55,579 nt of DNA from Aeromonas piscicola (GTDB lineage: Bacteria; Pseudomonadota; Gammaproteobacteria; Enterobacterales; Aeromonadaceae), in assembly GCF_000820005.1 (NCBI RefSeq), contig NZ_CDBL01000087.1, positions 1 to 55,579 of the forward strand, given 5' to 3'. Made by a program: the position numbers and the translations under genes. Below, piece by piece: positions 33,611-43,299 of the stretch (position 1 is its first letter; each line of letters starts with the position of its first letter). A model generated the notes under the pieces. It saw only the letters and a list, made by a program, of their open reading frames with translations. It ran no database searches and was not told the DNA's origin.

Positions 33611-33745
33611 CTGGCTCTGGCACTGTATTAGTTGATCTTTGATCACGGATGCTGTATAAAATGCCGCCTTCTGTTTGCCCCGCAATCGAAGGCCAGCGGG
33701 GCAGATATTTGCTCGAGCAATGAAGTAAGATTTGGAGAGACTGAC

Positions 33746-33982
33746 ATGTCTAGAGTATGCCAAGTAACCGGCAAGCGCCCGGCAGTTGGTAACAACCGTT
33801 CGCACGCTAACAACGCTACCAAGCGTCGTTTCCTGCCGAACCTGCACACTCACCGTTTTTGGGTTGAGGGTGAAAAACGCTTCGTAAGTCTGCGCGTATC
33901 CGCAAAAGGCATGCGTATCATCGACAAGCGTGGCGTTGAAGTGGTTCTGGCTGAACTGCGCGCCAGCGGTGTTAAGGTATAA
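33746..33982 (+). CDS. rpmB: Ribosomal protein L28
   Basis: 78 aa, the standard length, starting MSRVCQVTGKRPAVGNNRSH with GGAGAG upstream of ATG 33746. It is a basic large-subunit protein, 11 bp upstream of rpmG in the conserved two-gene operon. Confidence 0.98.
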   Translation: MSRVCQVTGKRPAVGNNRSHANNATKRRFLPNLHTHRFWVEGEKRFVSLRVSAKGMRIIDKRGVEVVLAELRASGVKV

Positions 33983-33993
33983 GGAATTAGATC

Positions 33994-34161
33994 ATGGCTA
34001 AAGGTATTCGCGAGAAAATTCGTCTGAACTCCAGCGCCGGTACTGGTCACTTCTATACCACTACCAAGAACAAGCGCACCATGCCCGAAAAAATGGAGAT
34101 CAAAAAGTTTGATCCCGTTGTTCGTCAGCATGTGATCTACAAGGAAGGCAAAATCAAGTAA
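33994..34161 (+). CDS. rpmG: Ribosomal protein L33
   Basis: 55 aa: MAKGIREKIRLNSSAGTG to KEGKIK, with AAGGAA upstream. It lacks the zinc-binding cysteines, so it is the Cys-free form of L33 (E. coli type). Second gene of the rpmBG operon, followed by a terminator. Confidence 0.98.
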   Translation: MAKGIREKIRLNSSAGTGHFYTTTKNKRTMPEKMEIKKFDPVVRQHVIYKEGKIK

Positions 34162-34183
34162 TTACTTGATGCTGCATTCCCAA

Positions 34184-34210
34184 AAGCCCGGCCCAGTGCC
34201 GGGTTTTTTT
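34184..34210 (+). terminator. rpmBG terminator
   Basis: AGCCCGGC / GCCGGGTT stem followed by a T run. Confidence 0.85.
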
Positions 34211-34254
34211 ATGGCTGGAATTCAGTACACTGCCGGTTCAAACGGAGGCTTGCC

Positions 34255-34710
34255 ATGTTCAGACTGAGCCGCAAAGGCTGGAATAACGTGATCATAGTGG
34301 CTGTGCTGGCGGTGATCACCCTGCTGCACCGGCTGGAGACAGCCCAGCAGGAGAACAGTGCCCAGCGTGCCCGTCCCCTGTTGCCGGAGAGCGCCGTCGT
34401 GCTCACCTGGCAGGGGCCGAGCTGGCAGATCGAGCGCATCGGTCAGGGCTGGCGCAGCGGGCCTGATCTGGGGCTCAGCAGTGCCCAGCTGGCCGCTCAC
34501 ATCGAAGGCTGGCAGGGCTGGTTGTTGCCACCGGGTAGTGCCGTGCGGGGTACGCCGGTCACCCTCAAGATCTGGGTCGCTGGCCAGAGCGATCCGATTG
34601 AAGTAGGGCTCTATCAGGACAGCGACAAGTTTGCTGCCCTGCTGCCGCCCTCGACCTGGCTCAGCCTGAGTCAGGAGCAGTATCGCAGCCTGCTGCGTCC
34701 CACCCCCTAA
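34255..34710 (+). CDS. Membrane-anchored protein of unknown function
   Basis: 151 aa; ATG 34255 with GGAGG upstream. One N-terminal membrane helix (NNVIIVAVLAVITLLH, residues 10-25) is followed by a soluble domain of about 120 residues with regular Trp-containing strands (VVLTWQGPSWQIERIGQGW). It lies 24 bp before mutM on the same strand and is probably cotranscribed. No family name recalled. Confidence 0.75.
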   Translation: MFRLSRKGWNNVIIVAVLAVITLLHRLETAQQENSAQRARPLLPESAVVLTWQGPSWQIERIGQGWRSGPDLGLSSAQLAAHIEGWQGWLLPPGSAVRGTPVTLKIWVAGQSDPIEVGLYQDSDKFAALLPPSTWLSLSQEQYRSLLRPTP

Positions 34711-34734
34711 TCCATTTTCGAGCGAGAGGACCCC

Positions 34735-35547
34735 ATGCCTGAATTACCGGAAGTCGAAGTCAGCCGCCAGGGCATCTCTCCCTGGCTCACCGGCATCAAG
34801 GTCACTCGCGTCGTGGTGCGGGATGGCCGGCTGCGCTGGCCGGTGCCGGGCGAAATCCAGGAGCTGGTGGATCTTACCATCCACAGGGTCAGCCGCCGCG
34901 CCAAGTATCTGCTGCTGGAGACCGACTTCGGCACAGCCATCCTGCATCTGGGCATGTCTGGCAGTCTACGGGTGCTGAATATCGGCACCCCGGCCGAGAA
35001 ACATGACCATGTGGATATCGAGCTGGAAAATGGCAAGCTGCTGCGGCTCAACGATCCGCGCCGCTTCGGTGCCCTGCTGTGGACCCGTGAACCGGCCGAG
35101 GCGCACGCGCTGCTGGCGAAGTTGGGACCGGAACCGCTGACCGATGCCTTCAGCGCCGACTACCTGCAGGGGCGCGCCAAGGGGCGCAGCACCGCCATCA
35201 AGACCTTCCTGATGGATAACCATGTGGTGGTCGGGGTGGGCAACATCTACGCCAACGAGGCTCTCTATGCTGCCGGCATTCATCCCAAGCGGGCGGCGGG
35301 CAACATCAGTGCCGAGCGACTGGCAACCCTGGTGGCCGAGATCAAGCGGGTGCTGGCCGAGGCCATCAAGCAGGGCGGCACCACCCTCAAGGATTTCACC
35401 AGCGCCGATGGCAAGCCGGGCTATTTCGTGCAGCAGTTGCAGGTCTATGGGCGGGGTGGCCAGCCCTGTTTTCATTGTCACACCCTGCTCAGTGAAATCC
35501 GGCTGGGGCAGAGAACCACTGTGTTTTGCTCCCACTGCCAGCGCTGA
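34735..35547 (+). CDS. mutM: Formamidopyrimidine-DNA glycosylase
   Basis: 270 aa. It starts MPELPEVEVSRQGI, so Pro2 (the Schiff-base nucleophile after Met removal) and Glu3 are in place. The H2TH region (LMDNHVVVGVGNIYANEAL) and the C-terminal zinc finger (CFHCHTLLSEIRLGQ ... CSHCQ) are intact. It removes 8-oxoguanine and other oxidised purines and nicks the abasic site. Confidence 0.98.
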   Translation: MPELPEVEVSRQGISPWLTGIKVTRVVVRDGRLRWPVPGEIQELVDLTIHRVSRRAKYLLLETDFGTAILHLGMSGSLRVLNIGTPAEKHDHVDIELENGKLLRLNDPRRFGALLWTREPAEAHALLAKLGPEPLTDAFSADYLQGRAKGRSTAIKTFLMDNHVVVGVGNIYANEALYAAGIHPKRAAGNISAERLATLVAEIKRVLAEAIKQGGTTLKDFTSADGKPGYFVQQLQVYGRGGQPCFHCHTLLSEIRLGQRTTVFCSHCQR

Positions 35548-35662
35548 ATGGCCGTTATTTCGGCCTGAAACGGCCAAGTTGTAAGAGAGTATTTCCAGTC
35601 TGTTGAATATTTGCGCGCCCGTCACTAGTATCTCGACCGTTCAGGCAGTTTGAGAAAATAAA

Positions 35663-36604
35663 ATGACAGCTAAATCAATAGACTGGGATCATTTATCCCG
35701 GCAGGGGCACTATTGTGCCCAAAAAATGGCCCGTTTCCTCTATCCCGATGACAGCGCCCGCAAGACCTTCAATCGTGCCAAGTTCGTGCTGCGCAGCCTG
35801 CTCTATCGGCAGCAGCTGAGCCGGGTATTCGAGCTGTTTCAGGCCGAACCCCTCAAGGCCCTGCCTGCCCACTATCCCGAGCTGCTCGACAAGCCGATGC
35901 GGCCCTACCGCTTTGCCGGCTCCACCGCGACCGAGCGGGCCGAGATGCTGGAGAACCACTACCGGCTGATGCTGGCCCGCTACCCGGAGCTGATCGACCC
36001 GCTTTATCTGGGCGATGGCATCGAGCTCGGCCGCTATCCCGAGAGTGGCTGCCGCATAATATTGCGTCACGATGGTACCTTCCGCCGCGAGGCCGAACTG
36101 GCCCTCTCCATCGTCGATCCGCAGGGCAAGCGGCTATACAGCTGTGCCTTCTCGCTGGCGGGCACCCCCAACAAGCTGGCCCTGGTGATCGGCTCTGTGC
36201 AGGGGCCCGAGCCTTGCATCGAGCAGGCGCAGGACAAGGTGCGTGCGCTGACCAAGGAGGGCCAGGGTCTGAGGCCCAAGTCGCTGGTGGTGATGCTGGT
36301 GATGCAGCTGGCCGAGGCGATGGAAGCCGAGCATATCTCGGCGGTACGGATGAAGGCCCACATCTATCAGGCCAGGCGCTACAGTAAGAAGAAGAAAGCC
36401 TGTCTGCAGGCGGATTATGACGAGCTGTGGCAGGAGTTTGGCGCCGTGGATCTGGATGACAACTTCGTGCGGTTGCAGCCTGTCCAGCGCAAACCGCTGG
36501 AGGAGATCGCCTCCAAGAAGCGGGCCATGTACCGGCGCCGCTACGAGTGGCTCGACACGCTGGCGCTCTCCTGCCAGCAGGTGCTGGCTCGCCAGGCGGG
36601 CTGA
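35663..36604 (+). CDS. VirK/YbjX family protein (DUF535)
   Basis: 313 aa, a typical length for this family, recognised from RPYRFAGSTATERAEMLENH, the central ELALSIVDPQGKRLYSCAFS and RPKSLVVMLVMQLAEAM, and the C-terminal DYDELWQEFGA. YbjX/VirK proteins are linked to envelope or virulence phenotypes in enterics but the biochemical role is unknown. No signal peptide or membrane helix. Monocistronic, ended by the terminator at 36640. Confidence 0.85.
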   Translation: MTAKSIDWDHLSRQGHYCAQKMARFLYPDDSARKTFNRAKFVLRSLLYRQQLSRVFELFQAEPLKALPAHYPELLDKPMRPYRFAGSTATERAEMLENHYRLMLARYPELIDPLYLGDGIELGRYPESGCRIILRHDGTFRREAELALSIVDPQGKRLYSCAFSLAGTPNKLALVIGSVQGPEPCIEQAQDKVRALTKEGQGLRPKSLVVMLVMQLAEAMEAEHISAVRMKAHIYQARRYSKKKKACLQADYDELWQEFGAVDLDDNFVRLQPVQRKPLEEIASKKRAMYRRRYEWLDTLALSCQQVLARQAG

Positions 36605-36639
36605 CGGTCCATGCTGGCGAGATGAATGTGCCCCTCAAG

Positions 36640-36668
36640 AAACAGGCTACCTTCGGGTAGCCTGTTTT
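36640..36668. terminator. Bidirectional terminator
   Basis: AACAGGCTACC / GGGTAGCCTGTT stem with TTC loop, between the convergent DUF535 gene and coaD. Confidence 0.9.
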
Positions 36669-36671
36669 TGA

Positions 36672-37154
36672 TCACTTGCCTTGCTTGGCGGCAATCGCCT
36701 TGGCGACGATCGGGTCGACGAACTGGCGGATATCGCCACCGTGCAGGGCGACCTCCTTCACCAGGGTCGAGGAGATGAAGGAGTTCTCCTCCGCCGGAGT
36801 GAGGAAGACGCTCTCCAGTTCCGGCATCAGGCGGCGGTTCATGTTGGCCAGCTGGAATTCGTACTCGAAGTCGGAGACGGCGCGCAGGCCGCGGATCAGC
36901 ACGTTGGCCTGCTGCTCCCTGGCGAAATCCACCAGCAGGCCGGAGAAGCCCACCACCTTGACGTTGGGCAGGTGGGCGGTCACTTGCTGGGCAAGCAGGA
37001 CACGTTCTGCCAGATCGAACAGCGGGCGCTTGCTCGGGCTGTTGGCCACCCCGACCACCACTTCATCAAACAGTCTGGCGGCCCGGCCAATGAGGTCGGT
37101 GTGGCCATTGGTGATGGGGTCGAAGGTGCCGGGATAAATTACCTTGTTGGTCAT
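36672..37154 (-). CDS. coaD: Phosphopantetheine adenylyltransferase
   Basis: 160 aa from ATG 37154 (MTNKVIYPGTFDPITNGHTD); the 74 upstream in-frame codons are not conserved-looking. The nucleotidyltransferase TxGH-type motif GTFDPITNGH and the ENSFISSTLVKEV block are present. It forms dephospho-CoA from phosphopantetheine and ATP. In many gammaproteobacteria it sits among LPS-core genes, as here. Confidence 0.97.
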   Translation of the reverse strand: MTNKVIYPGTFDPITNGHTDLIGRAARLFDEVVVGVANSPSKRPLFDLAERVLLAQQVTAHLPNVKVVGFSGLLVDFAREQQANVLIRGLRAVSDFEYEFQLANMNRRLMPELESVFLTPAEENSFISSTLVKEVALHGGDIRQFVDPIVAKAIAAKQGK

Positions 37155-37387
37155 GTTGTTGATTCCTGCAACCTGGGAATTTGGTCGCATTATAGGGTCT
37201 GTTGGCGTTTTGTCGCGACCGGGACGACGTCCGTTTTGTGCGGGACCTGGCGCGAGAGGCCCGGTTTGGTCGTCCAAATCAGTATCGTCTGGTGTCTTCG
37301 CTTGAGAATAGCTGTGCATCAGGCAAGAATACCCGCACCGCGCATCAAGCCTCCTTGCATTGGTGACAGGGAGCAAAGGGATTTTTT

Positions 37388-38431
37388 ATGAAACGTATTC
37401 TGGTAGTACGCAACGACAAGATTGGTGACTTCATGCTGGCATGGCCGAGTTTTGCCATGCTAAAGCGCTCCATGGATTGTCATGTGACTGCCCTGGTTCC
37501 TGCCTACACGGCGCCGTTGGCCCGTCTCTGTCCCTGGATCGACGAAATTATCCTGGATCCGGGTTCAGGAGCCGACAAGGAACAGCAACGTGCCTTGCAG
37601 GCGCGCATCAAGGCGGCCGCCTTCGATGCTTCCATCTGCCTCTTCTCCAACTCTCGCAATGCCATGCTGGTGTGGAAGGCACACATCCCTTACCGGTTGG
37701 CCCCTGCCACCAAGCTGGCCCAGGTGCTCTACAACCAGCGCCTGATCCAGCGTCGTTCCCGCTCCCAGAAGCCGGAGTACGAATACAACCTGGATCTGGT
37801 GCGCCGCTTCCTCGCCGACCAGCAGGTGAGCGTGGTCGAGCCGCAGGGCCCCTATCTCAGCTTCGATCCCCAGAGTCTGCAGCAGGTGCGCGAGCAGGTC
37901 GCAACCCGCTTGAAGCTGGATGCCAGCCGCCCCTGGCTGATGGTGCATGCCGGCAGCGGCGGCTCGGCCAACAACCTCTCCATCGAGCAGTACGCCCGCC
38001 TCATCATCAAGCTCAACCAGGCTTGCCCCGAGTTGCAGTGCATACTGACGGCGGGGCCGGGGGAGGAGAAGATCGCCGAACAGCTGGCGGCCGAGCTGCT
38101 GGCCCACGGCGGCAACGGCTGGATCTACCGCTCCGACGAGGGGCTGCCCAAGTTCTGTCAGGTGATGGCCAACGCGGCACTGTTTGTGGCGGGCAGCACG
38201 GGGCCGCTGCACATAGCGGCGGCGCTGGACGTGCCCACCATAGGTTTCTTCCCGGCGCACCGCTCGGCCACCCCGCTGCGCTGGCGTCCGCTCAACAGCG
38301 AGGGGCGCCACCTGGCGTTCAGCCCGCCGGAAGACAGCGATCACCCGGAAGACATGAGCCAGCTCGATCCCAAGACAATGGCGGCGGCGATCGCCCGCTG
38401 GGCACCGCCGTTCTGGCGGACAGAGAGCTGA
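37388..38431 (+). CDS. Family 9 glycosyltransferase (heptosyltransferase-like)
   Basis: 347 aa, GT-B fold: N-terminal MKRILVVRNDKIGDFMLAWP and C-terminal VAGSTGPLHIAAALDVPTIGFFP, the ADP-heptose-binding signature of family 9. It probably adds a heptose to the LPS inner core, next to waaE-like, waaF and waaA genes. The paralogue at 39523 is the better WaaF match, so this one is WaaQ- or WaaC-like; the acceptor cannot be told from sequence. Confidence 0.85.
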   Translation: MKRILVVRNDKIGDFMLAWPSFAMLKRSMDCHVTALVPAYTAPLARLCPWIDEIILDPGSGADKEQQRALQARIKAAAFDASICLFSNSRNAMLVWKAHIPYRLAPATKLAQVLYNQRLIQRRSRSQKPEYEYNLDLVRRFLADQQVSVVEPQGPYLSFDPQSLQQVREQVATRLKLDASRPWLMVHAGSGGSANNLSIEQYARLIIKLNQACPELQCILTAGPGEEKIAEQLAAELLAHGGNGWIYRSDEGLPKFCQVMANAALFVAGSTGPLHIAAALDVPTIGFFPAHRSATPLRWRPLNSEGRHLAFSPPEDSDHPEDMSQLDPKTMAAAIARWAPPFWRTES

Positions 38432-38438
38432 TAGATAC

Positions 38439-38464
38439 AAACAGGGCCCTTTCGGGCCCTGTTT
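38439..38464. terminator. Bidirectional terminator
   Basis: AAACAGGGCCC / GGGCCCTGTTT stem between the convergent glycosyltransferase genes. Confidence 0.85.
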
Positions 38465-38492
38465 CGTCATGCTGGCTTGAGCGGCTGCGCAA

Positions 38493-39281
38493 TTAGTTGC
38501 CAGTCTGATCCGGCGCCTGCGGCTGCTGGCGGATCCAGAGGTCGGCGTACTTCACGAAGGTGGAGTGGGCCGACAGGATCGCGAGCAAGAGTCCCTGCTT
38601 GCCATCGAGGAAGCCCGCCTTGAGCAGGTACATCTTGAGGAAGCAGCCCAGCGCATGCACCAGCCCCTGGCTGAGGGAGCCCTTCTTGCCACGGGCGGTG
38701 CGCTGATCGGCCCAGGCCCTGGCATAGCCGGCGGACTTCACCAGATAGTGCTCCAAGTCCCGATAGGTGAAGTGGAGCAGGTCGCCATGGATATTGACGA
38801 TCTTCATGTTGGCACGCACCTCCACTTTCTCGTGCACCAGCACCTCGTTGTAGCTGGTGAGCGCTTTGGGGTAGAGGCGCAGCACCCGATCCGGATACCA
38901 GCCGCTGTGACGGATGAAGCGACCAAACACCCAGGAGAGGCGCGGGATCGAGTAGATGGTATCGCTGGCCGGGTTGGCCATGACGGTGGCGATGGCCGCT
39001 TTCAGCTCGGGAGTGAGCCGCTCGTCGGCATCCAGCCACAGCACCCACTCTGACTGGACGTGGGACTGGGCGAGGCGGCGCTGGCGACCGAAGCCCGGCC
39101 ATACCGGGTTGACGAAGAAGCGGGCGCCAAATTCGGCGGCGATGGCAGGGGTTTCGTCCTGGCTGCCTGAGTCCATGATGACGATCTCGTCCACCAAGCC
39201 GTCGAGGGAGGCGAGGCAGGCTCTCAGGTTTGCGGCTTCATTCTTGACGATCAGGACGGCCGCCAGGGTCGGTTTTTTCAC
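38493..39281 (-). CDS. waaE: Family 2 glycosyltransferase, LPS core (WaaE-like)
   Basis: 262 aa GT-A enzyme: AAVLIVKNEAANLRACLASL at the N-terminus, the DxD-type VLWLDADERLTPEL, and the WYPDRVLRLYPK and HFTYRDLEHYLVK blocks typical of WaaE/KdtX. That enzyme adds a beta-1,4 glucose to the first inner-core heptose. Divergent from waaF, within the LPS cluster. Confidence 0.85.
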   Translation of the reverse strand: MKKPTLAAVLIVKNEAANLRACLASLDGLVDEIVIMDSGSQDETPAIAAEFGARFFVNPVWPGFGRQRRLAQSHVQSEWVLWLDADERLTPELKAAIATVMANPASDTIYSIPRLSWVFGRFIRHSGWYPDRVLRLYPKALTSYNEVLVHEKVEVRANMKIVNIHGDLLHFTYRDLEHYLVKSAGYARAWADQRTARGKKGSLSQGLVHALGCFLKMYLLKAGFLDGKQGLLLAILSAHSTFVKYADLWIRQQPQAPDQTGN

Positions 39282-39522
39282 GGATTAAGGGCTCTTGTTG
39301 GCGCCCGGCTGGCGGGCCATGCTCGAATTGGCGCCCATTCTAGCCTAAAACGGCAGGCGGAGCATGGTTCCGGCGCCCGCAGTGCGTCAGTTTCAAACGG
39401 AGTCTTTTTTGGCATGAGAGCGGGTGGTACGGGGATCTTCTGTTATTTCTCGGGCCATTCTTCGGGCATAATCTCGGCCAGTAATGATTAACCGCAGGGC
39501 TTGGCCCCAAGAGACGCGTGAG

Positions 39523-40638
39523 ATGAAGATATTGGTGATCGGCCCCTCCTGGGTCGGCGACATGGTGATGTCCCAGAGCCTCTACAAGGCGATCAAGGCC
39601 AATCACCCCGACAGCGAGTTGCATGTGATGGCGCCCGCCTGGTGTGGTGCCCTGCTGGAGCGAATGCCCGAGGTGGACAAAGCCATCCCCATGCCGCTCG
39701 GCCACGGTGACTTCAAGCTGGGGGCCCGCCGTCGGCTCGGCAAGCAGCTGGCAGCCGAGAAGTACGATCAGGCGATCATCCAGCCCAACTCCATGAAGTC
39801 GGCGCTGATCCCCTGGTTTGCCAGGATCCCGGTACGCACTGGCTGGAAGGGGGAGCACCGCTTCGGTCTGCTCAACGACATGCGCAGCAACAAGTCAGCC
39901 TTTCCGCTGATGGTGGAAGCCTACCTGGCGCTGGCCTATCCCAAGGCGCAGATGAAGAGCCGGGCCGACATTCCCGTCATTCCTCATCCATCGCTCAATG
40001 TGGATCTCATCAATCAGGGCAAGGCGCTGGACCGACTCGGTCTGGATCGCGCCCGCCCCGTGCTGGTGCTTTGCCCGGGGGCGGAGTTCGGCCCGGCCAA
40101 GCGCTGGCCGGAAGGGCACTACGCCGTGGTGGCGCAGAAGCACCTGGATGAGGGCTGGCAGGTGTGGATCTTCGGCTCCGGCAAGGATGTGCCCGTGGCC
40201 AACACCATTCGCGACCGGATCAATCCCCTGTCGCGTCCCAACTGCCATGTACTGGCGGGCAAGACCAGCCTGTACGAGGCGATTGACCTGATGGCGCTGG
40301 CCGGGCGGGTCATCGCCAACGATTCCGGCCTGATGCACATAGCCGCTGCCCTCAACCGGCCGTTGATCGGGGTCTATGGCTCTACCTCGCCGCTCTACAC
40401 GCCGCCGCTGGCGGACAGGGTCGAGATAGTACATACCGACATAGAGTGCCGCCCCTGCTTCAAGCGCACCTGCAAGTTCGGTCACCTCAAATGCCTGATC
40501 GAGCTGATACCGGAGCAGGTGATAGAGGCGGGCAGGCGACTGGAGTGCGGCGAGTCGCCGGCTCAACCGATCGTACTGCAAGTGGGCGAGCCACCGCGCT
40601 TCGTCTCCGACCCGGGCAAGCGATCGGAGCCGAAATAG
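39523..40638 (+). CDS. waaF: LPS heptosyltransferase II
   Basis: 371 aa from ATG 39523 (MKILVIGPSWVGDMVMSQSL); 13 upstream codons in frame look untranslated. It is family 9 with the WaaF-specific ALIPWFARIPVRTGW, CPGAEFGPAKRWP and NDSGLMHIAAALNRPLIGVY motifs. It adds the second L-glycero-D-manno-heptose to the inner core. The stop is one base from the waaA start. Confidence 0.95.
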   Translation: MKILVIGPSWVGDMVMSQSLYKAIKANHPDSELHVMAPAWCGALLERMPEVDKAIPMPLGHGDFKLGARRRLGKQLAAEKYDQAIIQPNSMKSALIPWFARIPVRTGWKGEHRFGLLNDMRSNKSAFPLMVEAYLALAYPKAQMKSRADIPVIPHPSLNVDLINQGKALDRLGLDRARPVLVLCPGAEFGPAKRWPEGHYAVVAQKHLDEGWQVWIFGSGKDVPVANTIRDRINPLSRPNCHVLAGKTSLYEAIDLMALAGRVIANDSGLMHIAAALNRPLIGVYGSTSPLYTPPLADRVEIVHTDIECRPCFKRTCKFGHLKCLIELIPEQVIEAGRRLECGESPAQPIVLQVGEPPRFVSDPGKRSEPK

Positions 40639-40639
40639 C

Positions 40640-41905
40640 ATGGGCTATCGGTTGCTCTACAACCTGCTGATCCACCTGGGTTTGCCGCTGGCGTTGCTGG
40701 CGCTCTACAAGCCGAAGAAGGGCAAGCCCGGCTTCGGTGCGCGCTGGGCCGAGCATCTGGGATGGACGCCGGCCAGCGGGCAAGAGACGCCGCTCTGGAT
40801 CCATGCGGTGAGCGTCGGTGAGACGCTGGCCATCAGTCCCTTCATTCGCGCCCTCAAGGCCGAGCGGCCGGACTTGCCGATCCTGCTCACCACAACCACC
40901 CGCACCGGCGCCGAGCAGGCCGCCAAGCTGGGGGAGTTGGTGGTGCATCGCTACGCCCCGCTCGACTACCCCTGGGCGGTGGCCACCTTCCTCAAGCGCA
41001 TCAAGCCGCGCGCCCTCTGGGTGATGGAGACAGAGCTGTGGCCGAACTGGCTGGCGGCCTGCGAGACGCGACACCTGCCGGTGACCATCATCAATGCTCG
41101 CCTTTCGGAGCGATCCTGCCAGCGCTATGCCCGTTTCCAGGGGGCGTTTGATACTTTGAGCCGGCCGCTGACCCATCTGCTTTGCCAGCATCAGGACGAT
41201 GCCGACCGTTTCGCCCGCCTCGGCATCAGCCGCGCACGGCTGGCAGTGACCGGCTCCATCAAATTCGACATTCAGCTGGGGGACGAGGTACAGGCCAAGG
41301 GTCGCGCCCTGCGTCAGCAGCTGGGTGCGGATCGGCCGGTCTGGATCGCCGCCAGCACCCATCAGGGTGAGGACGAGCAGGTGCTGGTCGCCTTCGATCT
41401 GCTGCTCAAGCGCCATCCCGATGCGCTGCTGATCCTGGTGCCGCGCCACCCCGAGCGGTTCGACCGGGTGGCTGAGCTGTGTGCCCCTTATGGCTGCGTG
41501 CGGCGTACCAGTCATGCCGTGATAGGCGCGCAGCACAAGGTCTATCTCGGCGATACCATGGGTGAGTTGCCGCTGATGCTGGCGGCGGCCGATGTGGCGT
41601 TTGTCGGTGGCAGTCTGGTGAAGATCGGTGGTCACAACCTGCTGGAGCCTGCGGCGCTCGGCAAGCCCTGTCTGACTGGCCCCGCCTACTTCAACTTCAG
41701 CGATATCACCCGCCAGCTGGTGGCTCAGGGGGGCGCCGTTATCGTGGCCGATGCCGCCGCACTGGGCGAGCAGGTGAGCCAGCTGTTTGCTGACGGGAGC
41801 GCCCGCCGCAAGATGGGGGAGCATGCCCGTGCCGTGGTGTTGCGCAATCAGGGGGCGCTGGTGCGCACCCTGTCCCACTGCCTCGCTGCGTTGGAAAGCG
41901 ACTGA
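40640..41905 (+). CDS. waaA: Kdo transferase
   Basis: 421 aa: an N-terminal membrane anchor (YRLLYNLLIHLGLPLALLAL), then GT-B with WIHAVSVGET, the VMETELWPNWL motif, and FVGGSLVKIGGHNLLEPAALG. It adds Kdo residues to lipid IVA at the inner membrane. ATG 40640 follows the waaF stop by one base, so the two are coupled. Confidence 0.97.
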   Translation: MGYRLLYNLLIHLGLPLALLALYKPKKGKPGFGARWAEHLGWTPASGQETPLWIHAVSVGETLAISPFIRALKAERPDLPILLTTTTRTGAEQAAKLGELVVHRYAPLDYPWAVATFLKRIKPRALWVMETELWPNWLAACETRHLPVTIINARLSERSCQRYARFQGAFDTLSRPLTHLLCQHQDDADRFARLGISRARLAVTGSIKFDIQLGDEVQAKGRALRQQLGADRPVWIAASTHQGEDEQVLVAFDLLLKRHPDALLILVPRHPERFDRVAELCAPYGCVRRTSHAVIGAQHKVYLGDTMGELPLMLAAADVAFVGGSLVKIGGHNLLEPAALGKPCLTGPAYFNFSDITRQLVAQGGAVIVADAAALGEQVSQLFADGSARRKMGEHARAVVLRNQGALVRTLSHCLAALESD

Positions 41906-41941
41906 GCCCAGGCCCACTCATACAAGATGACCAGCCATAAA

Positions 41942-41975
41942 AAACGGAGCGCGATGCGCTCCGTTTCTGTTTTTG
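41942..41975. terminator. Terminator after waaA
   Basis: AAACGGAGCGC / GCGCTCCGTTT stem with GAT loop and T-rich tail; it also faces the convergent PTS operon. Confidence 0.85.
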
Positions 41976-41988
41976 GCACTGACCGGGA

Positions 41989-43248
41989 TTAGCGAACGAT
42001 CAGCCCCAGCAGGATGCCCAGCACGCCGAAATCGGAGTCGCTGAAGGTGGTGTTGGCAAAGCCGAGGTCGCCCAGCACCGGCAGCAGGAACACCGGCAGA
42101 ATGGTGAGCAACAGCAGGCCGTTGGCGAAGGAGCCCAGAATGGCGCCACGACGACCACCGGTGGCATTGCCGAATACCCCGGCGGCCGCGCCGACGAAGA
42201 AGTGGGGTACCACGCCCGGGATGATGACGGTCAGCCCCAGCAGATAGAGCAGTACCATCCCCACCAGACCGGCGGCAAAGCTCGACAGGAAGCCGATCAG
42301 CACGGCGTTGGGGGCGTAGGGGAAGACGATGGGGCAGTCGAGCGCCGGTTTGGCGTTCGGCACCAGCTTGTCGGAGATCCCCTTGAAGGCCGGTACGATC
42401 TCGGCGATGACCATCCGCACACCCTGCAGGATGACGTAGACGCCCGCCGCGAAGGTGATGGACTGCATCAGGGAGAACATGAACCAGTGCTTGCCCTTGG
42501 CGACGCTGGTCACAAATTCGGGGCCGGCGAAGGCGGCGGTCACCAGGAAGATGATGCCCATGGTGAAGGAGATGGCCACCGGGGTGTCGCGCAGGAACAG
42601 CAGACTCTTGGGTACCTGCACATCTTCACAGCTGTGGGCCTTGTTGCCGAACTTGGCGCCGATCAGGGCGGAGAGCACGTAGGAGCAGGTGGAGAAGTGA
42701 CCCAGCGCCACCTCATCGGAGCCGGTGATTTGCTTCATGAAGGGGTGGGCGATGGCCGGGAAGAAGACCATGGCGACACCAACTACCAGACTGCCGACCG
42801 CGATCAGCGGAATGCCACTCATGCCACCGGCAGAGAGGATCACCGCCACCATCATCGACATGAACAGGGTGTGGTGACCTGTCAGGAAGATGAATTTCCA
42901 CGGTGTCAGACGGGCGATCAGGATGTTCACCAGCATGGCGAAGAACATGATCATCGCCATCTCCTTGCCAAACGAAGTCTGGGCGATGGAGACGATGGCC
43001 TCGTTGTTGGGCACGACGCCCTTGATGCCGAAGGCGTGCTGGAAGATGACGGCGAAGTCACCCAGCGAGTTGATCACCAGGGTGGCACCAGCCCCCAGAA
43101 TAACGAAACCCATGATGGTCTTGACCGTGCCCTTGATGCACTCGGTCACCGGTTTCTTCTGGGCAATCAGGCCGATAAGCGCGATCAGGCCGACCAGCAC
43201 GGCCGGCTCGGACAGCACGTCAAACATCAGAAAATTGAAAAATTCCAT
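41989..43248 (-). CDS. ulaA: PTS permease IIC, ascorbate (UlaA) family
   Basis: 419 aa from ATG 43248 (MEFFNFLMFDVLSEPAVLVG). About ten membrane helices. Sequence blocks such as GHHTLFMSMMVAVIL, ALIGAKFGNKAHSCEDVQVP and PHFFVGAAAGVFGNATGGRRG identify the UlaA/SgaT family of IIC transporters. Last gene of a IIA-IIB-IIC operon. The substrate is assumed from family membership; no ascorbate catabolic gene is nearby. Confidence 0.88.
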   Translation of the reverse strand: MEFFNFLMFDVLSEPAVLVGLIALIGLIAQKKPVTECIKGTVKTIMGFVILGAGATLVINSLGDFAVIFQHAFGIKGVVPNNEAIVSIAQTSFGKEMAMIMFFAMLVNILIARLTPWKFIFLTGHHTLFMSMMVAVILSAGGMSGIPLIAVGSLVVGVAMVFFPAIAHPFMKQITGSDEVALGHFSTCSYVLSALIGAKFGNKAHSCEDVQVPKSLLFLRDTPVAISFTMGIIFLVTAAFAGPEFVTSVAKGKHWFMFSLMQSITFAAGVYVILQGVRMVIAEIVPAFKGISDKLVPNAKPALDCPIVFPYAPNAVLIGFLSSFAAGLVGMVLLYLLGLTVIIPGVVPHFFVGAAAGVFGNATGGRRGAILGSFANGLLLLTILPVFLLPVLGDLGFANTTFSDSDFGVLGILLGLIVR

Positions 43249-43299
43249 GGTCAGCTCCTGGCAATGGAAGATGCGGCCCGCAGGCCGCATGGAGGATTC

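Noticed and set aside
37441..38496. 351-codon ORF overlapping the family 9 glycosyltransferase
   Set aside because: Same-strand alternative frame of a GC-rich gene, low-complexity Gly/Ala/Arg composition and no family resemblance.
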